From contig NZ_JAROCY010000012.1 in NCBI RefSeq assembly GCF_029436685.1, forward strand, positions 62,001 to 126,000: 64,000 nucleotides of DNA, given 5' to 3'. The notes beneath the pieces were generated by a model, which saw nothing but the letters and a program-made list of their open reading frames with translations, was not told the DNA's origin and did no database searches. Below are positions 17,961-25,939 of the stretch, piece by piece. Both the position numbers and the translations under genes were made by a program. The stretch is from Novosphingobium cyanobacteriorum. GTDB taxonomy: Bacteria; Pseudomonadota; Alphaproteobacteria; Sphingomonadales; Sphingomonadaceae. The first letter of the stretch is position 1. Each line of letters opens with the position of its first letter.

Positions 17961-18153
17961 ATCCCTTGTTGGCCCTTCGGGGCACTTCCCTTCGGGACAG
18001 GTCGCGGCCGGCACAGGGCATCCCGATGTTGGATCGCGGAAGGGGTGGTGCGGAATTCATGTCCGCGGCCAGTGCCGGTCTTCGTCCCCTTCCGCCGGCA
18101 GCCGCAGACATCCGCGTCACCTCTTCCATGAACCCTGTTCAGGAGTGACCATC

Positions 18154-18696
18154 ATGACTGCCCCCTTCCTCCGCCGCGCCGCTCTGGCGCTGGCCGCACT
18201 CGCCCTGCCTTTCGCCACGCCTGCCTTGGCGAACCACCACGAGGGACACGACAAGACCATTGTCGAAGCCGCTGTCGCCTCTCCCGATCACACCACGCTG
18301 GTCGCCGCAGTGAAGGCTGCCGGCCTGGTCGACACGCTGAATGGCGCCGGCCCCTTCACCGTCTTTGCCCCCACCAATGCCGCCTTTGCCAAGCTGCCCG
18401 CCGGCACCGTGGACACGTTGCTGAAGCCCGAGAACAAGGGCACGCTGACCAAGGTGCTGACCTATCACGTGGTGCCGGGCAAGATCACCGCCGCTGATGC
18501 GGTGGCCGCAATCAACGCCGGCGGTGGCAAGGCCGTGCTCACCACCGTCGCCGGTGCAAAGCTGACCGCCACGCTGGAAGGCGGCAAGGTTGTGCTGACC
18601 GACGAAAAGGGTGGCAAGGCCACCGTGATCGCCGCCGACATGATGGAGAAGAATGGCGTAATCCACGTCACCGACGCGGTTTCGCTGCCTGGCTGA
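18154..18696 (+). CDS. Secreted fasciclin (FAS1) domain protein
   Basis: A 180-residue exported protein with a signal peptide (TAPFLRRAALALAALALPFA then TPALA) and one FAS1 domain. Diagnostic blocks are GPFTVFAPTNAAFAKLP and LTYHVVPGKI, ending with NGVIHVTDAVSLPG. FAS1 proteins mediate adhesion or extracellular interactions; the target is unknown. AGGAG nine bases upstream supports the ATG at 18154. A strong bidirectional terminator separates it from convergent clpX. Confidence 0.92.
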   Translation: MTAPFLRRAALALAALALPFATPALANHHEGHDKTIVEAAVASPDHTTLVAAVKAAGLVDTLNGAGPFTVFAPTNAAFAKLPAGTVDTLLKPENKGTLTKVLTYHVVPGKITAADAVAAINAGGGKAVLTTVAGAKLTATLEGGKVVLTDEKGGKATVIAADMMEKNGVIHVTDAVSLPG

Positions 18697-18737
18697 CCGG
18701 GAAAGCCCGCCCCATGGGAACATGGGCGGCAACAAGA

Positions 18738-18771
18738 AAAAGGGCGGGGCCGTTTCCGGTCCCGCCCTTTT
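18738..18771. terminator. Bidirectional intrinsic terminator between fasciclin gene and clpX
   Basis: AAAAGGGCGGGGCC pairs with GGTCCCGCCCTTTT through 14 positions with one G-T pair, around a 6-base loop. The A and T runs at the two ends allow termination in both directions. It lies 41 bases after the fasciclin stop and 23 bases after the clpX stop. Confidence 0.88.
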
Positions 18772-18794
18772 GAAGTTTCAGCGCAATACGCGGA

Positions 18795-20051
18795 TCAGGC
18801 CGCCTGTTCCTTGCCCTTGAGCACGCGGACGGGCTCCTTGCGGCCTTCAACCACATCCTTGTCGACCACCACTTCGGCAATGTCGCTTTCGGTCGGGACG
18901 TCGAACATGGTGTCGAGCAGCAGCCCTTCCACGATGGAGCGCAGGCCACGGGCGCCGGTCTTGCGTTCGATGGCCTTCTTGGCGATCGCTTCCAGCGCGT
19001 CGTCGGTGAAGGTCAGCGCCACGTCTTCCAGCTCGAACAGCTTGGCGTACTGCTTGACCAGCGCGTTCTTCGGTTCCTTGAGGATCTTCACCAGCGCTTC
19101 GATATCAAGATCGTTGAGCGTGGCGATCACCGGCAGGCGGCCGACGAATTCGGGGATCAGGCCGAACTTCAGCAGGTCTTCGGGTTCTGCCTTCTGCAGC
19201 AGTTCACCAACCTTGCGCTTGTCGGGATCGGCCACGTGCGCGCCAAAGCCGATCGAACGCTTCTGCAGGCGGTCCGCAATGATCTTTTCCAGGCCGGCAA
19301 ACGCGCCGCCGCAGATGAACAGGATGTTGGTGGTGTCCACCTGCAGGAATTCCTGCTGCGGATGCTTGCGCCCGCCCTGCGGCGGGACGGAGGCGGTGGT
19401 GCCTTCCATCAGCTTGAGCAGCGCCTGCTGCACGCCTTCGCCCGAAACGTCGCGCGTGATCGAGGGGTTTTCGGCCTTGCGGCTGATCTTGTCGATCTCG
19501 TCGATGTAGACGATGCCGTGCTGCGCCTTTTCGACATTGTAGTCGCTGGCCTGAAGCAGCTTGAGGATGATGTTCTCCACGTCTTCGCCCACGTAACCGG
19601 CTTCGGTCAGCGTGGTGGCGTCGGCCATGGTGAACGGCACGTCGAAAGTCTTGGCGAGGGTCTGGGCCAGCAGCGTCTTGCCCGATCCGGTGGGGCCGAC
19701 AAGCAGGATGTTGGACTTCGAAAGCTCCACATCGCCGCCCTTGCCGCTGTGCTTCAGGCGCTTGTAGTGGTTGTGCACGGCCACGGAGAGCACGCGCTTG
19801 GCGCGGTCCTGCCCGATCACATAGTCGTTCAGCGTCTCGAAGATGTCACGCGGGGTGGGGACGCCGCCATCCTTCTTGCCGGCAATGCCGGCCTTGGTTT
19901 CCTCACGGATGATGTCGTTGCACAGCTCGACGCATTCATCGCAGATGAACACGGTGGGGCCGGCGATCAGCTTGCGCACCTCGTGCTGAGACTTCCCGCA
20001 GAAGCTGCAGTAGAGGGTGCTCTTGGTATCCGATCCGGAAAGCTTGGTCAT
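18795..20051 (-). CDS. clpX: ATP-dependent Clp protease ATP-binding subunit ClpX
   Basis: The AAA+ unfoldase that feeds substrates to ClpP; in alphaproteobacteria it degrades cell-cycle regulators such as CtrA. In its 418 residues are the N-terminal zinc-binding domain (Cys15, Cys18, Cys37, Cys40), Walker A GPTGSGKT (119-126), the GYVG pore loop (152-155), Walker B with IDEID (183-187) and the [11 protein letters not shown] substrate loop. It lies 148 bp downstream of clpP on the same strand. Confidence 0.98.
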   Translation of the reverse strand: MTKLSGSDTKSTLYCSFCGKSQHEVRKLIAGPTVFICDECVELCNDIIREETKAGIAGKKDGGVPTPRDIFETLNDYVIGQDRAKRVLSVAVHNHYKRLKHSGKGGDVELSKSNILLVGPTGSGKTLLAQTLAKTFDVPFTMADATTLTEAGYVGEDVENIILKLLQASDYNVEKAQHGIVYIDEIDKISRKAENPSITRDVSGEGVQQALLKLMEGTTASVPPQGGRKHPQQEFLQVDTTNILFICGGAFAGLEKIIADRLQKRSIGFGAHVADPDKRKVGELLQKAEPEDLLKFGLIPEFVGRLPVIATLNDLDIEALVKILKEPKNALVKQYAKLFELEDVALTFTDDALEAIAKKAIERKTGARGLRSIVEGLLLDTMFDVPTESDIAEVVVDKDVVEGRKEPVRVLKGKEQAA

Positions 20052-20199
20052 TCTTCGTTCCCAGACGCCCCTCCACGAGAGGCGGGTCCAGTTATCCTAC
20101 TACCCCAAGGGCATTAATCAACCGGACTCAATTACAGTAAAAAGTCCCTAGCGGGCGGCACCTTTCGCGAAGCTTAAGATGCCGCCACGCAAGGATAAA

Positions 20200-20895
20200 T
20201 CACGCGTCGGGCGAACCGCCCGAACCCTCTTCGACACCGGTCTGGTCCGTAACGGGACGCGATTCGAAAACCTTGTCCACCAGGCCGAAAGCCTTGGCTT
20301 CTTCGGCCTCGAGGAAGGTGTCGCGGTCCATCGCCTTCTCGATTTCCTCGAGGGAGCGCCCCGTGAACTTCACGTAGAGATCGTTCATCCGCTTGCGGAT
20401 GCGCAGGATTTCGCGGGCCTGGATCTCGATGTCAGAGGCCATGCCGCGCGCGCCGCCCGAAGGCTGGTGCACCATGATGCGGGCGCTGGGCAGCGCGATG
20501 CGCATGCCAGGCTCGCCCGCCGCAAGCAGGAAGCTGCCCATCGAGGCGGCCTGGCCGATGCACACGGTGGAAACGCGGGGGCGGATGTACTGCATGGTGT
20601 CATAGATCGCCATGCCCGCCGTGACGACGCCGCCCGGCGAGTTGATGTACATCGAGATGTCCTTCGACGGATTTTCCGATTCGAGGAACAGCAGCTGCGC
20701 CACGATGACCGAGGCCATGTGGTCTTCCACTTCGCCGGTGACGAAGATGATGCGTTCACGCAGCAGGCGGGAATAGATGTCGAAGCTGCGTTCGCCGCGG
20801 CTCGACTGTTCGACCACGACCGGGATCAGCGCGCCGGTGACGGGGTCGGTGGTGAACTTTCCTTGGGCGCCACGGGCGCCGAACAGGTCGAGCAT
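20200..20895 (-). CDS. clpP: ATP-dependent Clp protease proteolytic subunit ClpP
   Basis: The tetradecameric serine protease chamber that works with ClpX or ClpA. The catalytic triad is Ser118 ([14 protein letters not shown]), His143 (IMVHQPSGG) and Asp192. The N-terminal [20 protein letters not shown] segment contains the axial-loop and processing region. At 231 residues it is slightly long because of a short C-terminal extension rich in Gly and Ser. GAGGA five bases upstream supports the ATG at 20895. Confidence 0.98.
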   Translation of the reverse strand: MLDLFGARGAQGKFTTDPVTGALIPVVVEQSSRGERSFDIYSRLLRERIIFVTGEVEDHMASVIVAQLLFLESENPSKDISMYINSPGGVVTAGMAIYDTMQYIRPRVSTVCIGQAASMGSFLLAAGEPGMRIALPSARIMVHQPSGGARGMASDIEIQAREILRIRKRMNDLYVKFTGRSLEEIEKAMDRDTFLEAEEAKAFGLVDKVFESRPVTDQTGVEEGSGGSPDA

Positions 20896-21077
20896 GGTCT
20901 TCCTCGTGTGGTTTTGCGTCGCCTATGTCGCGTGCCCCGGCAGGATGTTCAAGGGCATTAACCGTGGATGCGCATGGTTGCGGACGCCGCCGTGCACGTT
21001 CTCCACCCTTTTTGGGGGTGCTCTTGCCCGCAAGGCCCTGTTTGCGCGACTTTCGCGCCGGGCCAATCAGGGAGGCG

Positions 21078-22571
21078 ATGGCTGTGAAGAAAATCCTTCG
21101 ACGGGCGGCGGCGCTGATGGCCTGCCTCTCGTTCATGCCGCTGGCGATGGCGCAGGCCAACGAGCCGGACAGCGTCGCCACCTATCGCGCGCGGATCAGG
21201 GCCATCGACGATTCGGGGCCGATGCTGAACGCGGTGATCGCGCTCAATCCCGATGCGGCGAGGCAGGAAGCAGCAGCAAAGGCAAAAGGCGGGCCATTGG
21301 CCGGCCGGGCGCTGCTGGTGAAAGACAACATCGAAACCGCCGATCCGATGCCGACCACGGCCGGCAGCCTTGCGCTGAAAGGTAATGTTACCGGCCGCGA
21401 TGCCCCGGTGGTGGCGCGGCTGCGCGCGGCGGGCGCGGTGATCCTGGGCAAGACCAACCTTTCCGAATGGGCCAACATCCGATCGGACTTTTCCAGCAGC
21501 GGCTGGAGCGGCGCGGGCGGGCAGACCAGGAACCCCCATGCGCTGGACCGCAGCCCCTGCGGCTCGTCCTCGGGCAGCGGTGCGGCGATTGCCGCAGGCC
21601 TTGCCTGGGCGGCCATCGGCACCGAGACCGACGGATCGGTCACCTGCCCCGCTTCGGTCAACGGCATCGTCGGGTTCAAGCCGACCGTGGGCCTTGTCAG
21701 CCGTACGAACATCGCGCCGATCAGCCACAGCCAGGACACCGCCGGGCCGATGACCACCAGCGTGGCCGATGCAGCGCTGCTGCTCAACGCCATGGCCGGA
21801 AGCGACCCCGCCGACGCGGCAACGGCGGAGGCCGATGCGCACAAGACCGATTTCACCGCGGCGCTGGCCGGTGCCAGCCTGAAAGGCGTGCGGCTGGGCG
21901 TGATGCGGCGCCAGGCAGGCGATGATCCCAAGGTGCAGGCGCTGTTTGCCCGCGCGCTGGATGACCTGAAGGCGGCAGGCGCGGTGCTGGTGGAGATCGA
22001 CTATCAGCGCCCGCCCGAACTGGGGCGTGATGAAGGCACGGTGCTGTTCTACGAACTGCGCGAGGATCTGGGCGCATGGCTGCGATCGCTGCCGGGCAAC
22101 CCAACGGTGCGCAGCCTGGCCGATGTGATCGCGTTCAACAAGGCGCATGCCGCCGAGGAACTGCGCTGGTTCGGGCAGGATACCTTTGAGCAGGCGGAGA
22201 AGATGACCGACGCCGAGGCCTGGCGAAAGGCGCGGGCAAACTCGTTGCGGCTGGCGGGCAAGGAAGGTATCGACCGGCTGCTGGCCGAGCACGCGGTCTC
22301 GTTCCTGATCGCGCCGACCAGCGGGCCGGCCTGGCCGATTGATCTGGTTTCCGGCGATCACGGGGTGAGCGCAGGCGCGGGCGGGCTGGCGGCTGTTGCG
22401 GGGTATCCGCACCTGACCGTGCCGATGGGCGCGATCGAAGGGCTGCCCGTGGGCCTCTCCTTCATCGGCGCGCAGTGGGACGATGCCCGCGTGCTGGCGG
22501 CCGGCGCCGCCTATGAACGCGCACGGACAGCTCCCCTGCCCAGGCCCCGGCTCAAGCGCTGGGGCGAATGA
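21078..22571 (+). CDS. Exported amidase-signature family hydrolase
   Basis: A 497-residue amidase-signature enzyme with a signal peptide (about 1-25, ending PLAMAQA), so likely periplasmic. The Ser-cisSer-Lys site is visible: Lys in ALLVKDNIETA, then SPCGSSSGSGAAIAAGLAWA and TETDGSVTCPAS. The substrate class (amides, esters, peptide amides) cannot be told. I chose the ATG at 21078 with AGGGAGG just upstream. It is transcribed opposite to clpP and tig and splits that chaperone/protease cluster. Confidence 0.88.
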   Translation: MAVKKILRRAAALMACLSFMPLAMAQANEPDSVATYRARIRAIDDSGPMLNAVIALNPDAARQEAAAKAKGGPLAGRALLVKDNIETADPMPTTAGSLALKGNVTGRDAPVVARLRAAGAVILGKTNLSEWANIRSDFSSSGWSGAGGQTRNPHALDRSPCGSSSGSGAAIAAGLAWAAIGTETDGSVTCPASVNGIVGFKPTVGLVSRTNIAPISHSQDTAGPMTTSVADAALLLNAMAGSDPADAATAEADAHKTDFTAALAGASLKGVRLGVMRRQAGDDPKVQALFARALDDLKAAGAVLVEIDYQRPPELGRDEGTVLFYELREDLGAWLRSLPGNPTVRSLADVIAFNKAHAAEELRWFGQDTFEQAEKMTDAEAWRKARANSLRLAGKEGIDRLLAEHAVSFLIAPTSGPAWPIDLVSGDHGVSAGAGGLAAVAGYPHLTVPMGAIEGLPVGLSFIGAQWDDARVLAAGAAYERARTAPLPRPRLKRWGE

Positions 22572-22592
22572 TCCTGCACGCGTTTGCGCGTG

Positions 22593-23201
22593 TCAGGATC
22601 CGATGCGTCCTCTCAGGGCTTCCAGTGCCTCAAGCTGCGCCACCATGGCGCGATGTTTGGCAACGGCGGCGCGGATGCGCTTGCGCTCCACCTCGGCGCG
22701 GCGACGCCGGGCAGACCAGCGCGCCAGCCGCACCCCGGCCTCGATCAGCACGTGCGAGATCACGTCCGCAAATCCCTGCCGCCGCACCACCAGCGCGCGG
22801 TCCCGTGGAATCGGCATTTCCATGGACTCGGCAGGGGCATCTGGCTTCAGCGCCGGCTCCGGTGCCGGCGGCAGGGCGAGCGCGGGGGCGCGCTCGGGTT
22901 CGGGAATCTTCGGCAGGGGCGTGGGCTCGGGAACGGCCAGTGCCTTGGCCACTGGTTTTGCCGGCCGCTTCTTCGGCCGCGCCTTGGCCACTGGCGGCAC
23001 CATCACCGCCGGCCATGCCGCCGCGGTAATCACCGCGCCACGATGCGCGGGGATGATCAGGTCAGCCGGAAATGCGGGTGGCGGGGGTGCGCCATGGCGC
23101 AGCATGAAGGTCAATTCCTCGCGTCCGGTCTTCACCGGCGGCGCAGGCTTCGCATTCCTTGCGCGCGGGCTGCTGGCCCGGCGGTTGCGCACCGTATGCA
23201 T
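22593..23201 (-). CDS. Proline-rich, basic hypothetical protein
   Basis: A 202-residue protein of low complexity. It has a basic N-terminus, a central Pro/Ala-rich region (PVAKARPKKRPAKPVAKALA) and a charged, probably coiled-coil C-terminus (RRRRAEVERKRIRAAVAKH). I chose the ATG at 23201 because AGGGGGG lies eight bases upstream. No domain is recognised. It is convergent with the amidase and downstream of tig on the same strand. Confidence 0.55.
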   Translation of the reverse strand: MHTVRNRRASSPRARNAKPAPPVKTGREELTFMLRHGAPPPPAFPADLIIPAHRGAVITAAAWPAVMVPPVAKARPKKRPAKPVAKALAVPEPTPLPKIPEPERAPALALPPAPEPALKPDAPAESMEMPIPRDRALVVRRQGFADVISHVLIEAGVRLARWSARRRRAEVERKRIRAAVAKHRAMVAQLEALEALRGRIGS

Positions 23202-23357
23202 CGACTGATCCCCCCTCAGGGTTCGTCCTGCATGCAGTGTCTCACGGCGTGATTCGCTGGGGCAATCCGCACGAACGCTAGGGATCATGACTCAGGAAGG
23301 GGCACCCGTTGCCGAGCGCCCCTTCCGGATTTTCCAATGCTTTCAGCGAAGGGGCGA

Positions 23358-24926
23358 TCAGGCCTCTTCGGCGGCAGCCTTCTTCTTTGGCGCGGCCTTC
23401 TTCTTCGGCGCAGCGGCGGCTTCCTCGGCCGGAGCCTCTTCCGCAGCGGCCTTCTTCTTGGGCGCAGCCTTCTTCTTCGGCGCTTCCTCGGCAGCCGGCT
23501 CGGCGGCGGCTTCGGCGGGAGCCTCTTCAGCCTCGGCCTTCTTCTTGGCCGGAGCCTTCTTCTTCGGGGCCGACTTCACTTCGGCGGCCTCGCCGTTCTC
23601 GTCCGCTTCGATCGCGGCCTGCAGCTCCTCGCGCGTCACTTCGCGCTCGGTCACTTCGGCCTTGTCGAACAGGAAGTCGACGACCTTGTCCTCATAGAGC
23701 GGCGCGCGCAGCTGCGCAGCGGCGAGCGGCTCCGAACGGACGTAGTCGACGAAGCGCTGGCGGTCCTGCTCGCGATACTGCTGCGCCGCCTGGCGGATCA
23801 GCATTTCCATTTCCTGCTGGGTCACCACCACGCCATTGGCCTGGCCGATTTCCGACAGCAGCAGGCCCAGACGCACGCGGCGCTCGGCGATCTTGCGGTA
23901 ATCGTCCTTCTCGGCCTCGATTTCCTTCAGCGCGGCCTCGGTGTCTTCCTCGCGCTCGGCTTCCTGCAGCAGCTGCTGCCAGATCTGCTCGAATTCAGCG
24001 TCGACCATCGAGGGCGGCACGGCGAAGTCATGGCCGGCAGCCAGCACGTCGAGCAGCTGGCGCTTCATCTGCGTGCGGGTGAGACCGGCGGTTTCCTGCT
24101 CCAGCTGGCCGCGGATCAGGGTCTTGAGCATGTCGAGGCTTTCCAGCCCCAGCGCCTTGGCGAACTCGTCGTCCAGCGTGAACTCGCCGGGCACCTTCAC
24201 CGCCTTCACGGTGATGTCGAAGGTCGCTTCCTTGCCCTTCAGGTTCTCGGCCGGATAGTCTTCGGGGAAGGTCACGGTGATGACCTTTTCCTCGCCCGCC
24301 TTCACGCCCACGAGCTGTTCCTCGAAGCCGGGGATGAAGCGGCCCGCGCCCAGTTCCAGCGGGGTGTCTTCGGCCGCGCCGCCTTCGAACGGCTCGCCAT
24401 CCAGCTTGCCCAGGAAGTCGATCACGATCTGGTCGCCGTCCTTGGCCACCGCGCCTTCACCGGCGTCGGTGAAGCTCTTCTGGCCCGATGCGATGCGCTC
24501 GATCGCCTCGATCACCTGCTCGTCGGCCACGGGCACGGTCAGCTTTTCCAGCTTCAGCCCTTCCAGCGAAGGCGCTTCGATCACCGGCAGCACTTCCAGG
24601 CTCACGGTCAGCTCGGCGTCCTTGCCTTCCTCATAGCCTTCGCCCAGCGCCACGTCGGGCTGCATCGCGGGGCGCAGCGCGTGGTCGGCCACCAGCTTGT
24701 CCATCGCCTCGCGGATCGAGGTGTTCAGCGCTTCCTGGTGCAGGGCCGGGCCGTGCATCTTCTTGACGAGGTTCGCCGGAACCTTGCCGGGGCGGAAGCC
24801 GGGCATGCGCACCTGCGGCGCGATCTTCTTCACTTCGCCCTCGATTCGCGCGGCGATGTCGCCGGCTGCGATGGTGACGGTGTAGGCGCGCTTCAGGCCT
24901 TCGTTGCTGGTTTCGACGATCTGCAT
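23358..24926 (-). CDS. tig: Trigger factor with a Lys/Ala-rich C-terminal extension
   Basis: The ribosome-bound chaperone and peptidyl-prolyl isomerase for nascent chains. The N-terminal ribosome-docking signature GFRPGKVP is present, followed by the PPIase domain and the SurA-like C-domain. The ATG at 24926 gives the canonical MQIVET start; the frame runs further upstream across tRNA-Leu but that part is spurious. At 522 residues it is about 70 longer than usual because residues 452-522 form a tail of repeated APKKKAAPKKKAAAEEA-type units, resembling histone-H1-like tails. Confidence 0.95.
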   Translation of the reverse strand: MQIVETSNEGLKRAYTVTIAAGDIAARIEGEVKKIAPQVRMPGFRPGKVPANLVKKMHGPALHQEALNTSIREAMDKLVADHALRPAMQPDVALGEGYEEGKDAELTVSLEVLPVIEAPSLEGLKLEKLTVPVADEQVIEAIERIASGQKSFTDAGEGAVAKDGDQIVIDFLGKLDGEPFEGGAAEDTPLELGAGRFIPGFEEQLVGVKAGEEKVITVTFPEDYPAENLKGKEATFDITVKAVKVPGEFTLDDEFAKALGLESLDMLKTLIRGQLEQETAGLTRTQMKRQLLDVLAAGHDFAVPPSMVDAEFEQIWQQLLQEAEREEDTEAALKEIEAEKDDYRKIAERRVRLGLLLSEIGQANGVVVTQQEMEMLIRQAAQQYREQDRQRFVDYVRSEPLAAAQLRAPLYEDKVVDFLFDKAEVTEREVTREELQAAIEADENGEAAEVKSAPKKKAPAKKKAEAEEAPAEAAAEPAAEEAPKKKAAPKKKAAAEEAPAEEAAAAPKKKAAPKKKAAAEEA

Positions 24927-25001
24927 CCTGATCCAACTTTCTCGTACGACTCGGCCGTCGTGAAGGCCGTGAATTGGGGGCGGAGCCGGCCGGGGCGGCT
25001 C

Positions 25002-25086
25002 TGGTGCGGGCGAAGGGACTCGAACCCCCACATCTTGCGATGGCAGGACCTAAACCTGCTGCGTCTACCAGTTCCGCCACGCCCGC
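25002..25086 (-). tRNA. tRNA-Leu (anticodon TAG)
   Basis: On the minus strand the acceptor arms GCGGGCG and CGCCCGC pair, the anticodon stem GCAGG/CCTGC encloses TTTAGGT with anticodon TAG, a class II variable arm is present, the T loop is TTCGAGT and CCA is encoded. Length is 85 nt. It lies 75 bp upstream of tig on the same strand. Confidence 0.95.
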
Positions 25087-25247
25087 ATCCGGCGAAAAGC
25101 GAGCGCCGCCCCTATCCCAGCGGGCGCAAAAGGGCAAGCCTCGGGAATCGGGCGGAACCGCCCCCTTCGCCGGGCCGTTGCGGCAGGACAATGACACGAT
25201 GCGAACGCCGGTCCACGCGTATACGATCCAAGGGAAGAACCACCGCC

Positions 25248-25427
25248 ATGGCCACGCAACCAGAGATCCCCCAGCCCGACACCATCGAGCCGCAATCCCC
25301 GCCCGAAGTGCCGGCCACGCCCTCGCCCGGCGAATACCCAGGCAGCGAACCGCCCGAGGTCAACCCGACCGGGCCGGACATCATCGAACCCGGCAGCCCC
25401 CAGGAAACCCCGCCCCCGCCGGATTGA
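25248..25427 (+). CDS. Small proline-rich acidic protein
   Basis: A 59-residue protein starting MATQPEIPQPDTIEPQSPPE and consisting of degenerate P-E-P-type repeats ending in PQETPPPPD. The composition suggests an unstructured polypeptide. Similar short Pro/Glu-rich proteins are something I recall from sphingomonads, without known function. AAGGGAAG about ten bases upstream supports the ATG at 25248. It lies alone between tRNA-Leu and a palindromic repeat. Confidence 0.6.
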   Translation: MATQPEIPQPDTIEPQSPPEVPATPSPGEYPGSEPPEVNPTGPDIIEPGSPQETPPPPD

Positions 25428-25449
25428 GCGGCATTCTCACCCCCATCCA

Positions 25450-25507
25450 TTCGTGTCGAGCGAAGTCGAGATACAGTGCGCGGTGTCTCGACTTCGCTCG
25501 ACACGAA
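25450..25507. repeat. 22-bp perfect inverted repeat (sphingomonad-type palindrome)
   Basis: Two perfectly complementary 22-base arms at 25450-25471 and 25486-25507 (core TCGTGTCGAGCGAAGTCGAG) flank 14 bases. I recall this palindrome as a common dispersed extragenic repeat in sphingomonad chromosomes. It may also act as a terminator for the upstream small gene, although no T-tract follows. Confidence 0.8.
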
Positions 25508-25566
25508 CGAAGGGAAGGGTAATGGGGCCTTAGGCCGCGAAACTAATCCGGATGTCCCATTCGCGG

Positions 25567-25893
25567 CTAACGGATTTGGTCCCGAAGCTCATTCCCAAGA
25601 TGCCAAGCTCTTCTGACCAAGGAAGCGAGATGATCGTTTTCCCATCCGAGCGGCGTGCCGTTACGATGTAGGAAGAGATCATTCAACGATCCCATGCCAC
25701 CGAAGTAGCTAAGAAAACGCCGGAGTCCGTGGACATCGGAATTGGCAACTTCGTCGGCGGCTCGCCCGACGTTCCCCGCCCAAAACTCGTTTTTATCGCT
25801 CAAAAACAACTCTAACGCTCGCATAGCGTTGAGCAAAGCTTGAACCTCGGGGTGCAGTGCCACAGAAATGGCATAACACACAAATGGCAGCAA
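25567..25893 (-). CDS. Small hypothetical protein, DUF6966-like
   Basis: A 108-residue protein starting with TTG at 25893. The C-terminal half contains HGLRRFLSYFGGMGSLNDLF; this FL..(Y/F)GGMGS.NDL pattern resembles the DUF6966 group of small proteins of unknown function. Base composition is clearly lower in G+C than the surroundings, suggesting recent acquisition. It sits between the palindromic repeat and sppA. The N-terminus is uncertain, because no ATG precedes the conserved part except one internal Met at residue 24. Confidence 0.55.
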   Translation of the reverse strand: MLPFVCYAISVALHPEVQALLNAMRALELFLSDKNEFWAGNVGRAADEVANSDVHGLRRFLSYFGGMGSLNDLFLHRNGTPLGWENDHLASLVRRAWHLGNELRDQIR

Positions 25894-25939
25894 TCCACCC
25901 CACTCCCGTGGTTCTGCTCCGCCAAACCCTTCCTGCCCC

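Noticed and set aside
20958..22412. 484-residue minus-strand ORF opposite the amidase
   Set aside because: Shadow frame with Arg/Gly/His-rich composition; the amidase on the plus strand has intact catalytic motifs.
24974..25522. 182-residue plus-strand ORF containing VRAKGLEPPHLAMAGPKPAA
   Set aside because: It is antisense to tRNA-Leu and reads through the small proline-rich gene in another frame; also a known type of false prediction.
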